Source: Bacteroides caccae
GTDB taxonomy: Bacteria > Bacteroidota > Bacteroidia > Bacteroidales > Bacteroidaceae
Assembly: GCF_002222615.2 (NCBI RefSeq)
Contig: NZ_CP022412.2
Span: forward strand, 1,798,001-1,862,000
DNA: 64,000 nucleotides
Direction: 5' to 3'
Shown: one piece after another, positions 44,334-53,082 of the stretch
How the letters are laid out: every line of letters starts with the position of its first letter
How positions within the stretch are numbered: position 1 is the stretch's first letter
Position numbers and translations under genes: made by a program
Notes under the pieces: model-generated
Database searches by the model: none
What the model was told of the DNA's origin: nothing
Seen by the model: only the letters and a program-made list of their open reading frames with translations

Positions 44334-47300
44334 ATGAAGAAGCATGTTTTAATCTGTGGATTAGGAATATTATTGGGATTTTTGCTAAATACAGGTGTCT
44401 TGGCTGCCGCTAATTCTTCTATCGGTCGTTGGACTATCTGGTCGAAGAACCCTGCATTGCAATGGGAGGACGCTTTCGTGACCGGCAATGGGAAGATTGG
44501 CAGTTTGATAGCGGGACGTCCGCAGGAAGAACGAATCACTTGTGTTCATGAAGAATTGTTTATCCGCGGATGGGACAGGCATAAAGTGACTGTTCCGCAA
44601 ACTGCACAATTGATGCCATACGTTCGTCAACTAATGGAAAAAGGTAAATCGGATGAAGCGGCTTGGCTGTTGACGGATGAGGCAGAAAGACAATTGCGTG
44701 CAATGGGAGCTAATCAACGATGGCCGTTAATTCCGCATCCGGCTTTCGATCTTTGCATCCGTCAGTTGGACAAGTTGCCTCTTCCGGTAGCAGATTACCG
44801 GCGGCAATTGAACTTGGAGACGGGGGAAGCGACTGTTGTCTGGAAGCAAGGTGCAGGCAGTTTTACAGAATCGGTTTTTTCTTCAAGGAAAGACAATGTG
44901 AATGTCATTCGCCTGAAAGCAAGCAACAAAGGGAAAATAAATGTGGAACTTAGTCTGGAGGAAACTCCCGGACGGGAAGGAGAACACTTTGAACACGATT
45001 TGGATCATGCCTTTTCTGAGGTAAATCGGGAAGCTTCCGGGCATTGGCTCACTTATCATGCCGCATACGACAAAGATCCCGGCGGATATGATGGAGTGGC
45101 GAAGGTTACTTTGAGAGGAGGAAACATACAGACGAAAGGTAAATCGTTGGTAGTCAGAAATGCAGAAGAAGTATTAATTATAGTGAGTATTGTCCCGCAG
45201 GAAGATGCCCGAAATGCTTCGTTGGATGCTGTCAAAGCCGGGCTGGATAAGTTGGCTGCAAACTATGACAAGTTGTTGCGGCCTCATGCGCAAAAACACA
45301 GCGAACTATTTCACCGTATGCAGTTGGATTTAGGTTGTGGTGAACAATGGACAGTGACGCCTACTGAACAGATGTTGGCACAGATCAAAGAAACAGGGCC
45401 AACACCCTTGTTCCTTGAACAACTTCATGCCATGGGACGTTATCTGTTGATTTCTTCGTGTGGAAAATTCCCTCCTCCTTTACAGGGAATATGGAGTGGA
45501 GGATGGAAACCTGCATGGATTGGAGGTTTCGTCTGGGATTCCAATCTTAATCTGGCTATATCCGCCACAACGATGAGCAACCTGCCCGAATGTGCCGAAA
45601 GTTATAACCGACACATAGAAAGCCTGCTGCCGGGATGGCGACTGAACGCCCGCAATTATTTAGGTTGCCGCGGCTTTGTCGTTGCTCATTACAATGATCC
45701 TACCAATGGCTACCTGACACACTTCGGTAGTTCCTTTCCATGGATGTTTTGGGCAGGTGGGGCAGGATGGAATTTGCGTCCTTTGTATGAATATGCCATG
45801 TTGACCGGCAATGTGACATATCTGAAAGAGAAAGTCTATCCTTTATATAAGGAAATGGCTGATTTTTACGAAGACTATTTGGTGGAAGGTACTGACGGAT
45901 TATATCATATCACAACCTCTATTTCTCCGGAAAACGCTCCGAAAGGTACGAATACCTGGCTAAGTAAAGATGCTACTATGGATGTGGCGATAGCCCGTGA
46001 AGTGTTTACTTTCCTTTGTGACATGGGCCGACGTTTCCATGCTTCTTCTGCTGAGATGGAAAGATGGAATGCTATACTGCAGAAATTGCCGGCTTACCGC
46101 ATTAACAATGACGGCGCTTTGGCTGAGTGGGTGGATCCGGCTTATCCCGATATCTATAATCACCGCCATAATTCCCACCTTTATCCTGTCTTCCCGGGGA
46201 TTGACTTGGTTGGGCCGGATGCCGATCCTGCATTGCAGAAGGCGGCAAAAGTGGCGTTGGACAAACGTTTCGGATTTGATACAAGTTCTGCTCACGGTTT
46301 GATTCATCTGGCGCTTCAGGCCGCCCGTTTGGGAGATGCGGATAAGGTGCGGCAAAACATAGAGCGTTTTAGTAAGCGGAACTATCTTTACGACGGATTA
46401 ATCACTTCCCATGAGCCGGGACGTGCTATCTTCAATCTAGATGCGATATTGAGTTTTCCTCGTTTGTTGATGGAGATGTTGGTGTTTACAAAATCCGGAT
46501 ATATCGAATTCTTGCCCGCCTGGCCCGTCGGATTTCCCGATGGTTCGCTCAAGGGAATGCGTATTTATGGTGGGCACACACTGGACATCTGCTGGAAAGC
46601 AGGCAGACTTGAATCGTTTACCATTCACGCTGTTGCTGATGAGACTTTGGAATGGGCACACGATGGGATGAAAGAATGTCTGGAATTGAAAAAGGATAAG
46701 CCGTTTCAGTGGAGACGGCAGGCGGTCGGGGCTCAAATGCAGAGGATGGAGTCTATGTATGATGAACAAAAAGACGAAGCGTTTTTCGCCGGAAAGCGGA
46801 ACTTGCTGACTGCCAAATGGGAAGAACCTTTCTCTTACGAAAGTATACGGAGCAAGCATGCACCTATGGGACCTTTTATGGGCAATGGAGATGTGGGATG
46901 TGTCAGCCATACAACTGCCAATAGCCAGACCATTCGTATATCGAAAGTCGATTTCGTGACGGATGGTTGGGAGGATTGGACGGGCAGGGGACCGGCGGCC
47001 CTTCCGATAGGAGGAATAAAAGTATCGGTTGATGCTCCTTCTGCCGAAGGGTTCCGTTACGAAATGGATATGTTGGGTAATGAATTGCGAATGACAAGCG
47101 GGACATTGCCGGCTGTGGAGATGACAAGCTGGATGGGCAGAGGCTCCAACGTGATAGTGACGGAACTTGTCACTGCTTCCGAACACCCTGTTACCATCAC
47201 TGTAGATACTTATGCAGGCGGAACAACTTCAAATTATGAGGATAAGGCGATTGTGAAAGGTACTATTGCCCAAGCATATCGCCGGACGTTGACAGACAGT

Positions 47301-48965
47301 GTACGTTGGATTTCGCAAGCAGGTGTCTCTACCCGTATTTTCGGGGCAGTCTCGTCGGTGAAGCAGGATGCAGAAAACAATGTAAAAAGTACTTTCACGT
47401 TGAATGCAGGTGAGAAGGTGTATGTAGTCACTTATGTATCGGGCGGAGGTACTGAAGATAACGCGCGTCTTGATGAAGCCTACGTCCGGTTAACCTCTTT
47501 GTCGGTAAAAGATCTCCGTCGGTTGAAACAGCAGAAAGATCTTTGGTGGACAGAGATGTGGCGACGTTCGTATGTGGAGACCGGCGATGACCTGATTGAC
47601 AGGCAATATCTTGTCTCTGTCTATTTACAGGCTTCGGCTTATGACGAACACTCTCCTGCTTGCGGAGGAATGTATGGTGTATGGAATATGGATGACGAAA
47701 TGAACTACCACGGAGATATTCATCTGAATTATAATAGCCAAGGTGGATTTTACAGTATGTTTTCATCTAACCGTCCCGAGCTTGCCATGCCCTACTACCG
47801 TTTTCTTGAAGGGATGATTCCGGAGGGTAGAAGGCGGGCAAAGGAAGAATTGGAATTGGTACACCCTTCGCTGAAAGGAAAATCGTGCAGGGGGCTTTTA
47901 TTTCCTGTCAGTGCGTTGGGAATTGGTGGCTTTTATTGTACCTACTGGCAGCAAACAGTCAATGCTCCTTTCAATGTACCGTTGTTTAGCTGGTATTACG
48001 AATACACCGGTGATGAAACTTTTCTACGTGAAAGAGCCTATCCTTTTATCAGGGAGTGTGGGGATTTTTACGAAGATTACATTCAAAAAGAACGATACGG
48101 TAATTCCTACCGATATACGATTACCACCGGGGGACATGAAAACTCGTGGGACCTGAATCCGCCGTCGGATGTGGCTTTTGTGGAACAGACATTCCGGCTC
48201 CTGCTGCGTTATAGCCAAATCCTGAACATGGATGCGGACAGACGAGACAAATGGCAGGATATTGTGGATCATCTTCCGGCCTACAAAGTGATTATGCCTA
48301 CCCGGCAACCGAACCAGGGACTACCTGTTTATGCCAAGAATGAAGCCGGATGGGATGCGCCGAATCACATGATACAGTTACATGCCGCTTATCCATGTGA
48401 AGTCTTGAATCTGGCATCATCTCCTGAAGCTCTTCAGATTGCACGCAATACGGTCCACTATTATTTTGTGGCACAGGAGGGCTATAAACTCATGAACGAA
48501 TTGGGCTTGAGTGCTTATGTGATGGGAGCCCGCGTAGCTTTCGACCCGGAAATACTTATCGACAAGATGAGGTATCAGGCTGAAACTGCGGGAAAGAACT
48601 TCTTGATTACGGATGGGCACCATTGTCTGGAGAAGAGTGCGATTATGGAGGCGGTACATTCCATGATGCTACAAACGGTAGATGATGTGCTTTACCTTTT
48701 TCCCGACTGGATGAAGAAACCGGCATCCTTTACACGTCTTCGGGCTAAAGGAGGTTTTCTTGTGTCAGCTTCGTATGATGGGGCTCAAGTGACCGAGTTG
48801 AAAATTCAGGCAGGCAAAGCACCTGTTTGCAAGATCCGGAATCCGTGGTCGGACCGGGAGATAGAAGTGACAGCTAATGGAAGAACAGTGCCTGTTACTA
48901 TATATCGTGATTATTGTGCTTTTTCTGTCAGGGAGAATGAAGTCTATCATGTAGTATGCAAATAG
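44334..48965 (+). CDS. Double GH95-like glycosidase (two catalytic modules in one chain)
   Basis: 1543 residues from the ATG at 44334 (MKKHVLICGLG); an upstream ATG at 44310 would overlap the previous gene. Module 1 (about 30-800) begins with FVTGNGKIG and has PPPLQGIWSGGW, SNLNLAIS (Asn404/Asn406), SISPENAPKG (Glu533) and FNLDAIL (Asp703), matching the order of the catalytic residues of GH95 alpha-L-fucosidase. Module 2 (about 830-1543) repeats the layout: FMGNGDVG, GMYGVWNMDDEMNY, HLNYNSQGG, TGGHENSWDLNP. Its last acid is apparently Glu in CLEKSAIMEAV, not Asp. Module 2 may therefore differ in specificity or be inactive. Family activities include alpha-L-fucosidase and alpha-L-galactosidase. 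Confidence 0.8.
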   Translation: MKKHVLICGLGILLGFLLNTGVLAAANSSIGRWTIWSKNPALQWEDAFVTGNGKIGSLIAGRPQEERITCVHEELFIRGWDRHKVTVPQTAQLMPYVRQLMEKGKSDEAAWLLTDEAERQLRAMGANQRWPLIPHPAFDLCIRQLDKLPLPVADYRRQLNLETGEATVVWKQGAGSFTESVFSSRKDNVNVIRLKASNKGKINVELSLEETPGREGEHFEHDLDHAFSEVNREASGHWLTYHAAYDKDPGGYDGVAKVTLRGGNIQTKGKSLVVRNAEEVLIIVSIVPQEDARNASLDAVKAGLDKLAANYDKLLRPHAQKHSELFHRMQLDLGCGEQWTVTPTEQMLAQIKETGPTPLFLEQLHAMGRYLLISSCGKFPPPLQGIWSGGWKPAWIGGFVWDSNLNLAISATTMSNLPECAESYNRHIESLLPGWRLNARNYLGCRGFVVAHYNDPTNGYLTHFGSSFPWMFWAGGAGWNLRPLYEYAMLTGNVTYLKEKVYPLYKEMADFYEDYLVEGTDGLYHITTSISPENAPKGTNTWLSKDATMDVAIAREVFTFLCDMGRRFHASSAEMERWNAILQKLPAYRINNDGALAEWVDPAYPDIYNHRHNSHLYPVFPGIDLVGPDADPALQKAAKVALDKRFGFDTSSAHGLIHLALQAARLGDADKVRQNIERFSKRNYLYDGLITSHEPGRAIFNLDAILSFPRLLMEMLVFTKSGYIEFLPAWPVGFPDGSLKGMRIYGGHTLDICWKAGRLESFTIHAVADETLEWAHDGMKECLELKKDKPFQWRRQAVGAQMQRMESMYDEQKDEAFFAGKRNLLTAKWEEPFSYESIRSKHAPMGPFMGNGDVGCVSHTTANSQTIRISKVDFVTDGWEDWTGRGPAALPIGGIKVSVDAPSAEGFRYEMDMLGNELRMTSGTLPAVEMTSWMGRGSNVIVTELVTASEHPVTITVDTYAGGTTSNYEDKAIVKGTIAQAYRRTLTDSVRWISQAGVSTRIFGAVSSVKQDAENNVKSTFTLNAGEKVYVVTYVSGGGTEDNARLDEAYVRLTSLSVKDLRRLKQQKDLWWTEMWRRSYVETGDDLIDRQYLVSVYLQASAYDEHSPACGGMYGVWNMDDEMNYHGDIHLNYNSQGGFYSMFSSNRPELAMPYYRFLEGMIPEGRRRAKEELELVHPSLKGKSCRGLLFPVSALGIGGFYCTYWQQTVNAPFNVPLFSWYYEYTGDETFLRERAYPFIRECGDFYEDYIQKERYGNSYRYTITTGGHENSWDLNPPSDVAFVEQTFRLLLRYSQILNMDADRRDKWQDIVDHLPAYKVIMPTRQPNQGLPVYAKNEAGWDAPNHMIQLHAAYPCEVLNLASSPEALQIARNTVHYYFVAQEGYKLMNELGLSAYVMGARVAFDPEILIDKMRYQAETAGKNFLITDGHHCLEKSAIMEAVHSMMLQTVDDVLYLFPDWMKKPASFTRLRAKGGFLVSASYDGAQVTELKIQAGKAPVCKIRNPWSDREIEVTANGRTVPVTIYRDYCAFSVRENEVYHVVCK

Positions 48966-48974
48966 TTCCTTCAT

Positions 48975-49073
48975 CCTTATTGTTGCACTCTGGTAAACAG
49001 ATCGGTGCACTCAGGTGGATAGCCCTATTCACTTCAGTGCACAAGCCTGTTCACTGGAGTGCAACGATAAAGG
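48975..49073. repeat. Long imperfect hairpin between convergent genes
   Basis: Two arms of about 48 bp (48975-49022 and 49025-49073) pair along most of their length around a tiny loop. Each arm holds two copies of a TGCACT-type unit, giving four in total. It lies between the end of the GH95-like gene and the end of the convergent HAD gene, so it could terminate both transcripts. Confidence 0.6.
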
Positions 49074-49213
49074 TTTCTTATTGAAAATCGACTGATTATG
49101 GTGGTATAATCTTTCATTGTCTGTTAGTTATGATGAGAATGAACGATAGTTTTGCTACAGTTCATTAAGCGTTGATGATTAAGTTATGAGAATAACATTT
49201 GCAATAGGTCATT

Positions 49214-49873
49214 TTAGCAAGTCGATGATACCAGTTTTTCAATCTCTTTTGCAGAGTCCACTATATACGCCGGATTAAACTTTTCCAATTCTGTTCGAGG
49301 TCGGAACCCCCATGTTACACCACAGGCTGTTACATTTGCATTAGCTGCCGTTTGCATATCGACTCCTGAATCCCCGACATAAAGAACATTTTCTTTTTCT
49401 ACATCGGCTAATTTCAAAATATCAAAGACGACTGCCGGATCGGGTTTGACGTTCACTCCTTCCCGTTGGCCGAAAACGGCAGTGAAGCGGATCTTTGGGA
49501 AATAGTAGGCTATCAGTTTCTCGGTAGCTGCCTGATATTTGTTCGAAGCTACTGCAAGCTGTATACCTTCGGATTGCAAATAGGATAAAAGTTCTGAAAT
49601 ACCCGGATAAGGACGGCTGTCATCTGCATTGTGAACGTCATAGTAAGGAATGAACTCCTTTCTTACACGGAGTACATTTTCTTCTGTTTTTTCTCCTTCG
49701 GGCAGAGCACGCTCAAAAAGCTTGTTGATACCGTTTCCCACCATAAAGTTATACTTCTCAATGTCATGGGTAGGATATCCTAATTTGTTTAATGCGTAAT
49801 TGGTGCTATGGGCCAGATCGGCAATGGTGTTTAGCAATGTACCGTCCAAATCGAATATAACTAGTTTCTTCAT
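49214..49873 (-). CDS. HAD-IA phosphatase, phosphoglycolate phosphatase-like
   Basis: 219 residues from the ATG at 49873 (MKKLVIFDLDGTLLNT). The open frame extends to 49954, but the promoter element TACCTTTG (49931-49924) lies inside that extension. Motif I is DLDGT, motif II VASNKYQ, motif III the Lys in VNVKPDP and motif IV YVGDSGVDMQTA. The small helical cap (YALNKLGYPTH, MVGNGINKLFERALPEG) is that of Gph. It probably hydrolyses 2-phosphoglycolate. Confidence 0.88.
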   Translation of the reverse strand: MKKLVIFDLDGTLLNTIADLAHSTNYALNKLGYPTHDIEKYNFMVGNGINKLFERALPEGEKTEENVLRVRKEFIPYYDVHNADDSRPYPGISELLSYLQSEGIQLAVASNKYQAATEKLIAYYFPKIRFTAVFGQREGVNVKPDPAVVFDILKLADVEKENVLYVGDSGVDMQTAANANVTACGVTWGFRPRTELEKFNPAYIVDSAKEIEKLVSSTC

Positions 49874-49923
49874 TGAGCTTTCTGTTTTATAATTAATCTT
49901 GCTATCTTGGATCTTTTCGTTTA

Positions 49924-49931
49924 CAAAGGTA
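49924..49931 (-). promoter_or_regulatory. -7 promoter element (TACCTTTG) for the Gph-like gene
   Basis: The exact TAnnTTTG match is 51 bp upstream of the chosen ATG and just downstream of the terminator at 49939-49980, which fits a separate transcription unit. Confidence 0.55.
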
Positions 49932-49938
49932 GAAAAGA

Positions 49939-49980
49939 AAAGACGCTCCTGCAAGATTTTTATGATGCAGGAGCGTCTTT
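49939..49980 (-). terminator. Terminator of the GH43/DUF4861 operon
   Basis: A perfect 15-bp stem (49939-49953 with 49966-49980) with a 12-nt loop. It is U-rich on both exits and lies 20 bp after the GH43 stop, so it ends the minus-strand operon. Confidence 0.85.
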
Positions 49981-50000
49981 TTGTATTTGGTTACTCTTTT

Positions 50001-51677
50001 TTATTTCTTTGTAATCCGAAACCAATCCACATCTGCCCAACCGCCGTCGTTAGTAACAATGGCAGGACGAGTACAGAACATACCAACCTTGGCACCGATC
50101 CATTGTCCTTCTCTTGCCCGGAAAGGAGCACCGAATGATTCAAACTTTTTCCCGTCAAGGCTATAACTGAAATTACACATTGCAATGAGGTCGTGCCCGC
50201 CTTCACTGCTCTTGATTTTCTTTCCGTCACAACTGAAACGTACCTTCAGATAAACCGTATTTTGAGAAAGGGGAACGGAGGCTCTCACTTCTTCCGGTTT
50301 TCCTTTATCCGCTCTTAGGCATTCAACTTGCGACAGCACAAGACCTTTATCTGTATTTTCAAGAATCAGTCCGGCATAGTCCCTGCCCATAACGACAAGT
50401 CCGGTACGTTCACCCTTGTTTTTCAGGTTAGGGCTGAACGTCAGCTTCATCGTTGCGCTGAAATTATCGGAAGAGGTTTTCTGTAGCAAGAGGTTAGCTA
50501 CATCCCACAGGTTTTTATACTCTTCTACCACCGGGTAAGAGTATAACCTGACATGACTTTTGTCTCCCGCATAATACGCCCATTTTTCGTTGATGTTAGC
50601 GTGCCATTGCCATTGTGGCGAAAGGGTATAACCGTCAAACTCATCACTTTCCTGTGGAGTACAAATGGGATATGTCTTTCCTACATTCGGTTTCCTGTAA
50701 GTCAAAACAGGCTCACTGCAACCGTCACCGTCTTTGTCTGTTCCGATGACAGGCCAGTCGTTTACCCATTTCATCGGTTGCAGATGCATGATACGGCCGT
50801 AAGCGCCTACATCCTGGAAATGAAGGAACCAGTCTTCTCCGGTAGGGGTATCTACCCAAGCTCCCTGATGAGGCCCGTTGACGGGAGAGTTGCCTTGTGC
50901 CAATACCGTTTTCCACTCGTAAGGACCGTAAATGTTTTTGGAACGTAACACGACCTGCCAGCCTGTCGGTACGCCGCCTGCCGGATGAAAGATATAGTAA
51001 TAGTCATTTCTCTTATACATTTTGGGACCTTCGCAAGTCTGGTGTGCCTCGTGTCCGTCAAATATGATACGGGAAGGAGTGGTTGCTTTCGTTGCCTCTG
51101 CATTCAGTTCGCAGATTGTGATTACACTTTTCAGTCCGGCACGACTTCCTGCGTATGCATGTACCATATATACTTTTCCGTCCTCATCCCAAAACGGGCA
51201 AGTGTCGATAATCCCTTTTCCCGGCTTTACAAGAACAGGCTCACTCCACGGACCTTTCGGATCTTTTGCTTTCACCATGAAAGCCCCCTGGTCAGGGTCT
51301 CCCCAAAAGATATAAAATTCACCGTTGTGGTGACGAATGGCCGGTGCCCATACACGGTTACCGTGTTCCGGTCGTTCCGGAGTTTCAATAGGAGTAAGGG
51401 CATTGGGGATGGCAGCGCCGATAATTGTCCAGTTCACCAAATCCTTGGAATGCAGAATCTGCAATCCGGGCAGGCAGTTGAAACTGGATGAAGTCATATA
51501 GAAATCATCTCCTACACGGCAAGCGTCCGGATCGGAATAATCGGCATAGAGTACCGGATTTTTGTATTTGCCGTTTCCGAGATCGGAAACCCATACTTCG
51601 GATACATAGTTTTTCTGTGCTACTGCGGTGAAAGCCGTAAGCAGGCAGAAAGCTAAAGTCTGTGTCAATCGTTTCAT
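50001..51677 (-). CDS. GH43 glycosidase (minus-strand pectin-type cluster)
   Basis: 558 residues, signal peptide ending AVAQ. GH43 acids: Asp49 (DYSDPDAC), Asp158 (IIDTCPFWDEDG) and Glu216 (TCEGPKMY). The C-terminal beta-sandwich (about 350-558: FDGYTLSPQWQWHANINEKW, GWADVDWFRI) parallels the one at 33501-35087 but is clearly diverged. It likely acts on arabinose or xylose linkages of pectin side chains. The start is 5 bp after the DUF4861 stop, so the two are co-transcribed. Confidence 0.9.
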   Translation of the reverse strand: MKRLTQTLAFCLLTAFTAVAQKNYVSEVWVSDLGNGKYKNPVLYADYSDPDACRVGDDFYMTSSSFNCLPGLQILHSKDLVNWTIIGAAIPNALTPIETPERPEHGNRVWAPAIRHHNGEFYIFWGDPDQGAFMVKAKDPKGPWSEPVLVKPGKGIIDTCPFWDEDGKVYMVHAYAGSRAGLKSVITICELNAEATKATTPSRIIFDGHEAHQTCEGPKMYKRNDYYYIFHPAGGVPTGWQVVLRSKNIYGPYEWKTVLAQGNSPVNGPHQGAWVDTPTGEDWFLHFQDVGAYGRIMHLQPMKWVNDWPVIGTDKDGDGCSEPVLTYRKPNVGKTYPICTPQESDEFDGYTLSPQWQWHANINEKWAYYAGDKSHVRLYSYPVVEEYKNLWDVANLLLQKTSSDNFSATMKLTFSPNLKNKGERTGLVVMGRDYAGLILENTDKGLVLSQVECLRADKGKPEEVRASVPLSQNTVYLKVRFSCDGKKIKSSEGGHDLIAMCNFSYSLDGKKFESFGAPFRAREGQWIGAKVGMFCTRPAIVTNDGGWADVDWFRITKK

Positions 51678-51682
51678 AATCC

Positions 51683-52924
51683 CTATTTAGTTATACAGAT
51701 ATCCTTAATTTTCACAGTGACGGGATGTGCCAGTTCTTCTTTCCATTGGCGGAGATAAGCAAACCACGCTTCCGGGGTTTTATATCCGAAAGTTTCTTTC
51801 ATGGAAGTGAACGTGGTGTGATACCGGAAGTAGTTACTTCCCGGAGCAGTAATTGTATAAAGGAAGTTCGCTTTATCTTTCTCCTCCGATTTCACATAAC
51901 GTTGAGGAATGCAGGTGCCGAGTCCTACTGTTTCTTTGGCATATTTCACTGTATCGTTTACGGGCCAGTCCGTACCCCAGCTTCCTACAAGACCTTGATG
52001 GTCGGAGAAAGATTTGGAATTACCTACAATATCCTGAACTCCTGTGCAGAATATCTCTTTTTTGAGCGGTTCGTCAAAGAAAGCCTCGATACGGAGATCT
52101 CGGTGTCCGGCATAGAGGGTATACCGTGTCGTCATATCCAGTTCCGAGCCTTGATATTGCCAGCCGGTCACTTCGATTTCTGCAATGACACGTACCGGTC
52201 CATAGGAGATGATACGTTCCGTGCGGGTCTCCACCGGAGTGACGTGTATTGCTTTCTGTCCATCCCAACCTTTCAAGGCACCCGGACCGCAGCTGTCAAA
52301 TACCCGCAGCACATCATCCCCGAATCCTTTGGTTAGCTGTTCATCCGTAGGATAGAATTGTGATTCCTTGATTTCCAGTCCTTTGTTGAATTTGCCATAT
52401 ATATCCGGCGTCTGCTTTTCATTGAAATAAAGACGATAGCCTACTAACTCCGATTCCAACACCGGACCGTGAGGACGTACCATACTATATATATTGCTGG
52501 TACCGGGAACGGTAATAGCCTGTACCCGTTGATGTTTCCCTTTGCGGTGGTCTGTGATAAACATATCAGCATAAACCCGTTCAGGATAAGTCTTCGTGCT
52601 CTTTTCCGAAGAAAGAGTAATCCGGAATGTTTTTCTGCTCTGGGCAGGGAGTTCGGTAACGAATGCCAATTCATCCATTTTGTGGTCCCTGTTCAAGTCA
52701 TCCAGTTGGGAAGGTATTTCATCGCTTCCTTCCATGACTACGGCAGACTTTACCTTGAACCCCATTTGAAGCTCGCGTAGGCTGATCACTACCGGTGCAT
52801 CCGTTTGTGGTTGGTTCCAGTTATTATGTACCTCTATCGTAATCGTCTTTTCCTGTTTCTGAGCCAAGGTGGGCAGGATGACGCTCCCTAAAAGGAAAGC
52901 GATAATAAGAATATTCTTTTTCAT
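51683..52924 (-). CDS. DUF4861-family protein
   Basis: 413 residues with a signal peptide ending TLAQ. ITIEVHNNWNQPQTDAPVVISL, LDDLNRDHKMDELAFVTEL, ISYGPVRVIAEIEVTGWQY and MTTRYTLYAGHRDLRIEAFF follow the DUF4861 pattern, a large beta-sandwich. Such proteins co-occur with pectin lyases and unsaturated-uronyl hydrolases. The biochemical role is not clear to me; carbohydrate binding or catalysis are both possible. Confidence 0.75.
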   Translation of the reverse strand: MKKNILIIAFLLGSVILPTLAQKQEKTITIEVHNNWNQPQTDAPVVISLRELQMGFKVKSAVVMEGSDEIPSQLDDLNRDHKMDELAFVTELPAQSRKTFRITLSSEKSTKTYPERVYADMFITDHRKGKHQRVQAITVPGTSNIYSMVRPHGPVLESELVGYRLYFNEKQTPDIYGKFNKGLEIKESQFYPTDEQLTKGFGDDVLRVFDSCGPGALKGWDGQKAIHVTPVETRTERIISYGPVRVIAEIEVTGWQYQGSELDMTTRYTLYAGHRDLRIEAFFDEPLKKEIFCTGVQDIVGNSKSFSDHQGLVGSWGTDWPVNDTVKYAKETVGLGTCIPQRYVKSEEKDKANFLYTITAPGSNYFRYHTTFTSMKETFGYKTPEAWFAYLRQWKEELAHPVTVKIKDICITK

Positions 52925-52963
52925 GCTTCTAAAGCTGATATTATACGTTGTATTTCTTTGTCA

Positions 52964-52971
52964 CAAAAGTA
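52964..52971 (-). promoter_or_regulatory. -7 promoter element (TACTTTTG) for DUF4861/GH43
   Basis: An exact TAnnTTTG match on the minus strand, 39 bp before the DUF4861 start and just after the GH28 terminator. Confidence 0.5.
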
Positions 52972-52977
52972 ACGGAA

Positions 52978-53024
52978 AAAATAGCAGACCGTCTATCTTT
53001 TAAGGATAAAATAGTCTGCTATTT
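52978..53024 (-). terminator. Terminator after the GH28 gene
   Basis: An 11-bp perfect stem (52978-52988 with 53014-53024) with a 25-nt loop runs into TTTTCC on the minus strand. It separates GH28 from the DUF4861/GH43 operon. Confidence 0.65.
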
Positions 53025-53082
53025 GAGCTTTTTACTCTATATAATGATATTGTGGTTTTCTTCTTTTTTTCTGGAATGTATC

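Noticed and set aside
46437..47186. 249-codon open frame on the minus strand
   Set aside because: It lies inside the linker and second module of the GH95-like gene on the opposite strand and has low-complexity His/Ser/Arg composition.
48975..49073. Invertible promoter segment flanked by inverted repeats
   Set aside because: The arms are almost contiguous, leaving no segment to invert, and no recombinase gene is close.
49874..49954. Longer start for the Gph-like phosphatase
   Set aside because: The extension covers a -7 promoter element and part of the upstream operon's terminator. The MKKLVIFDLDGT start is typical of the family.
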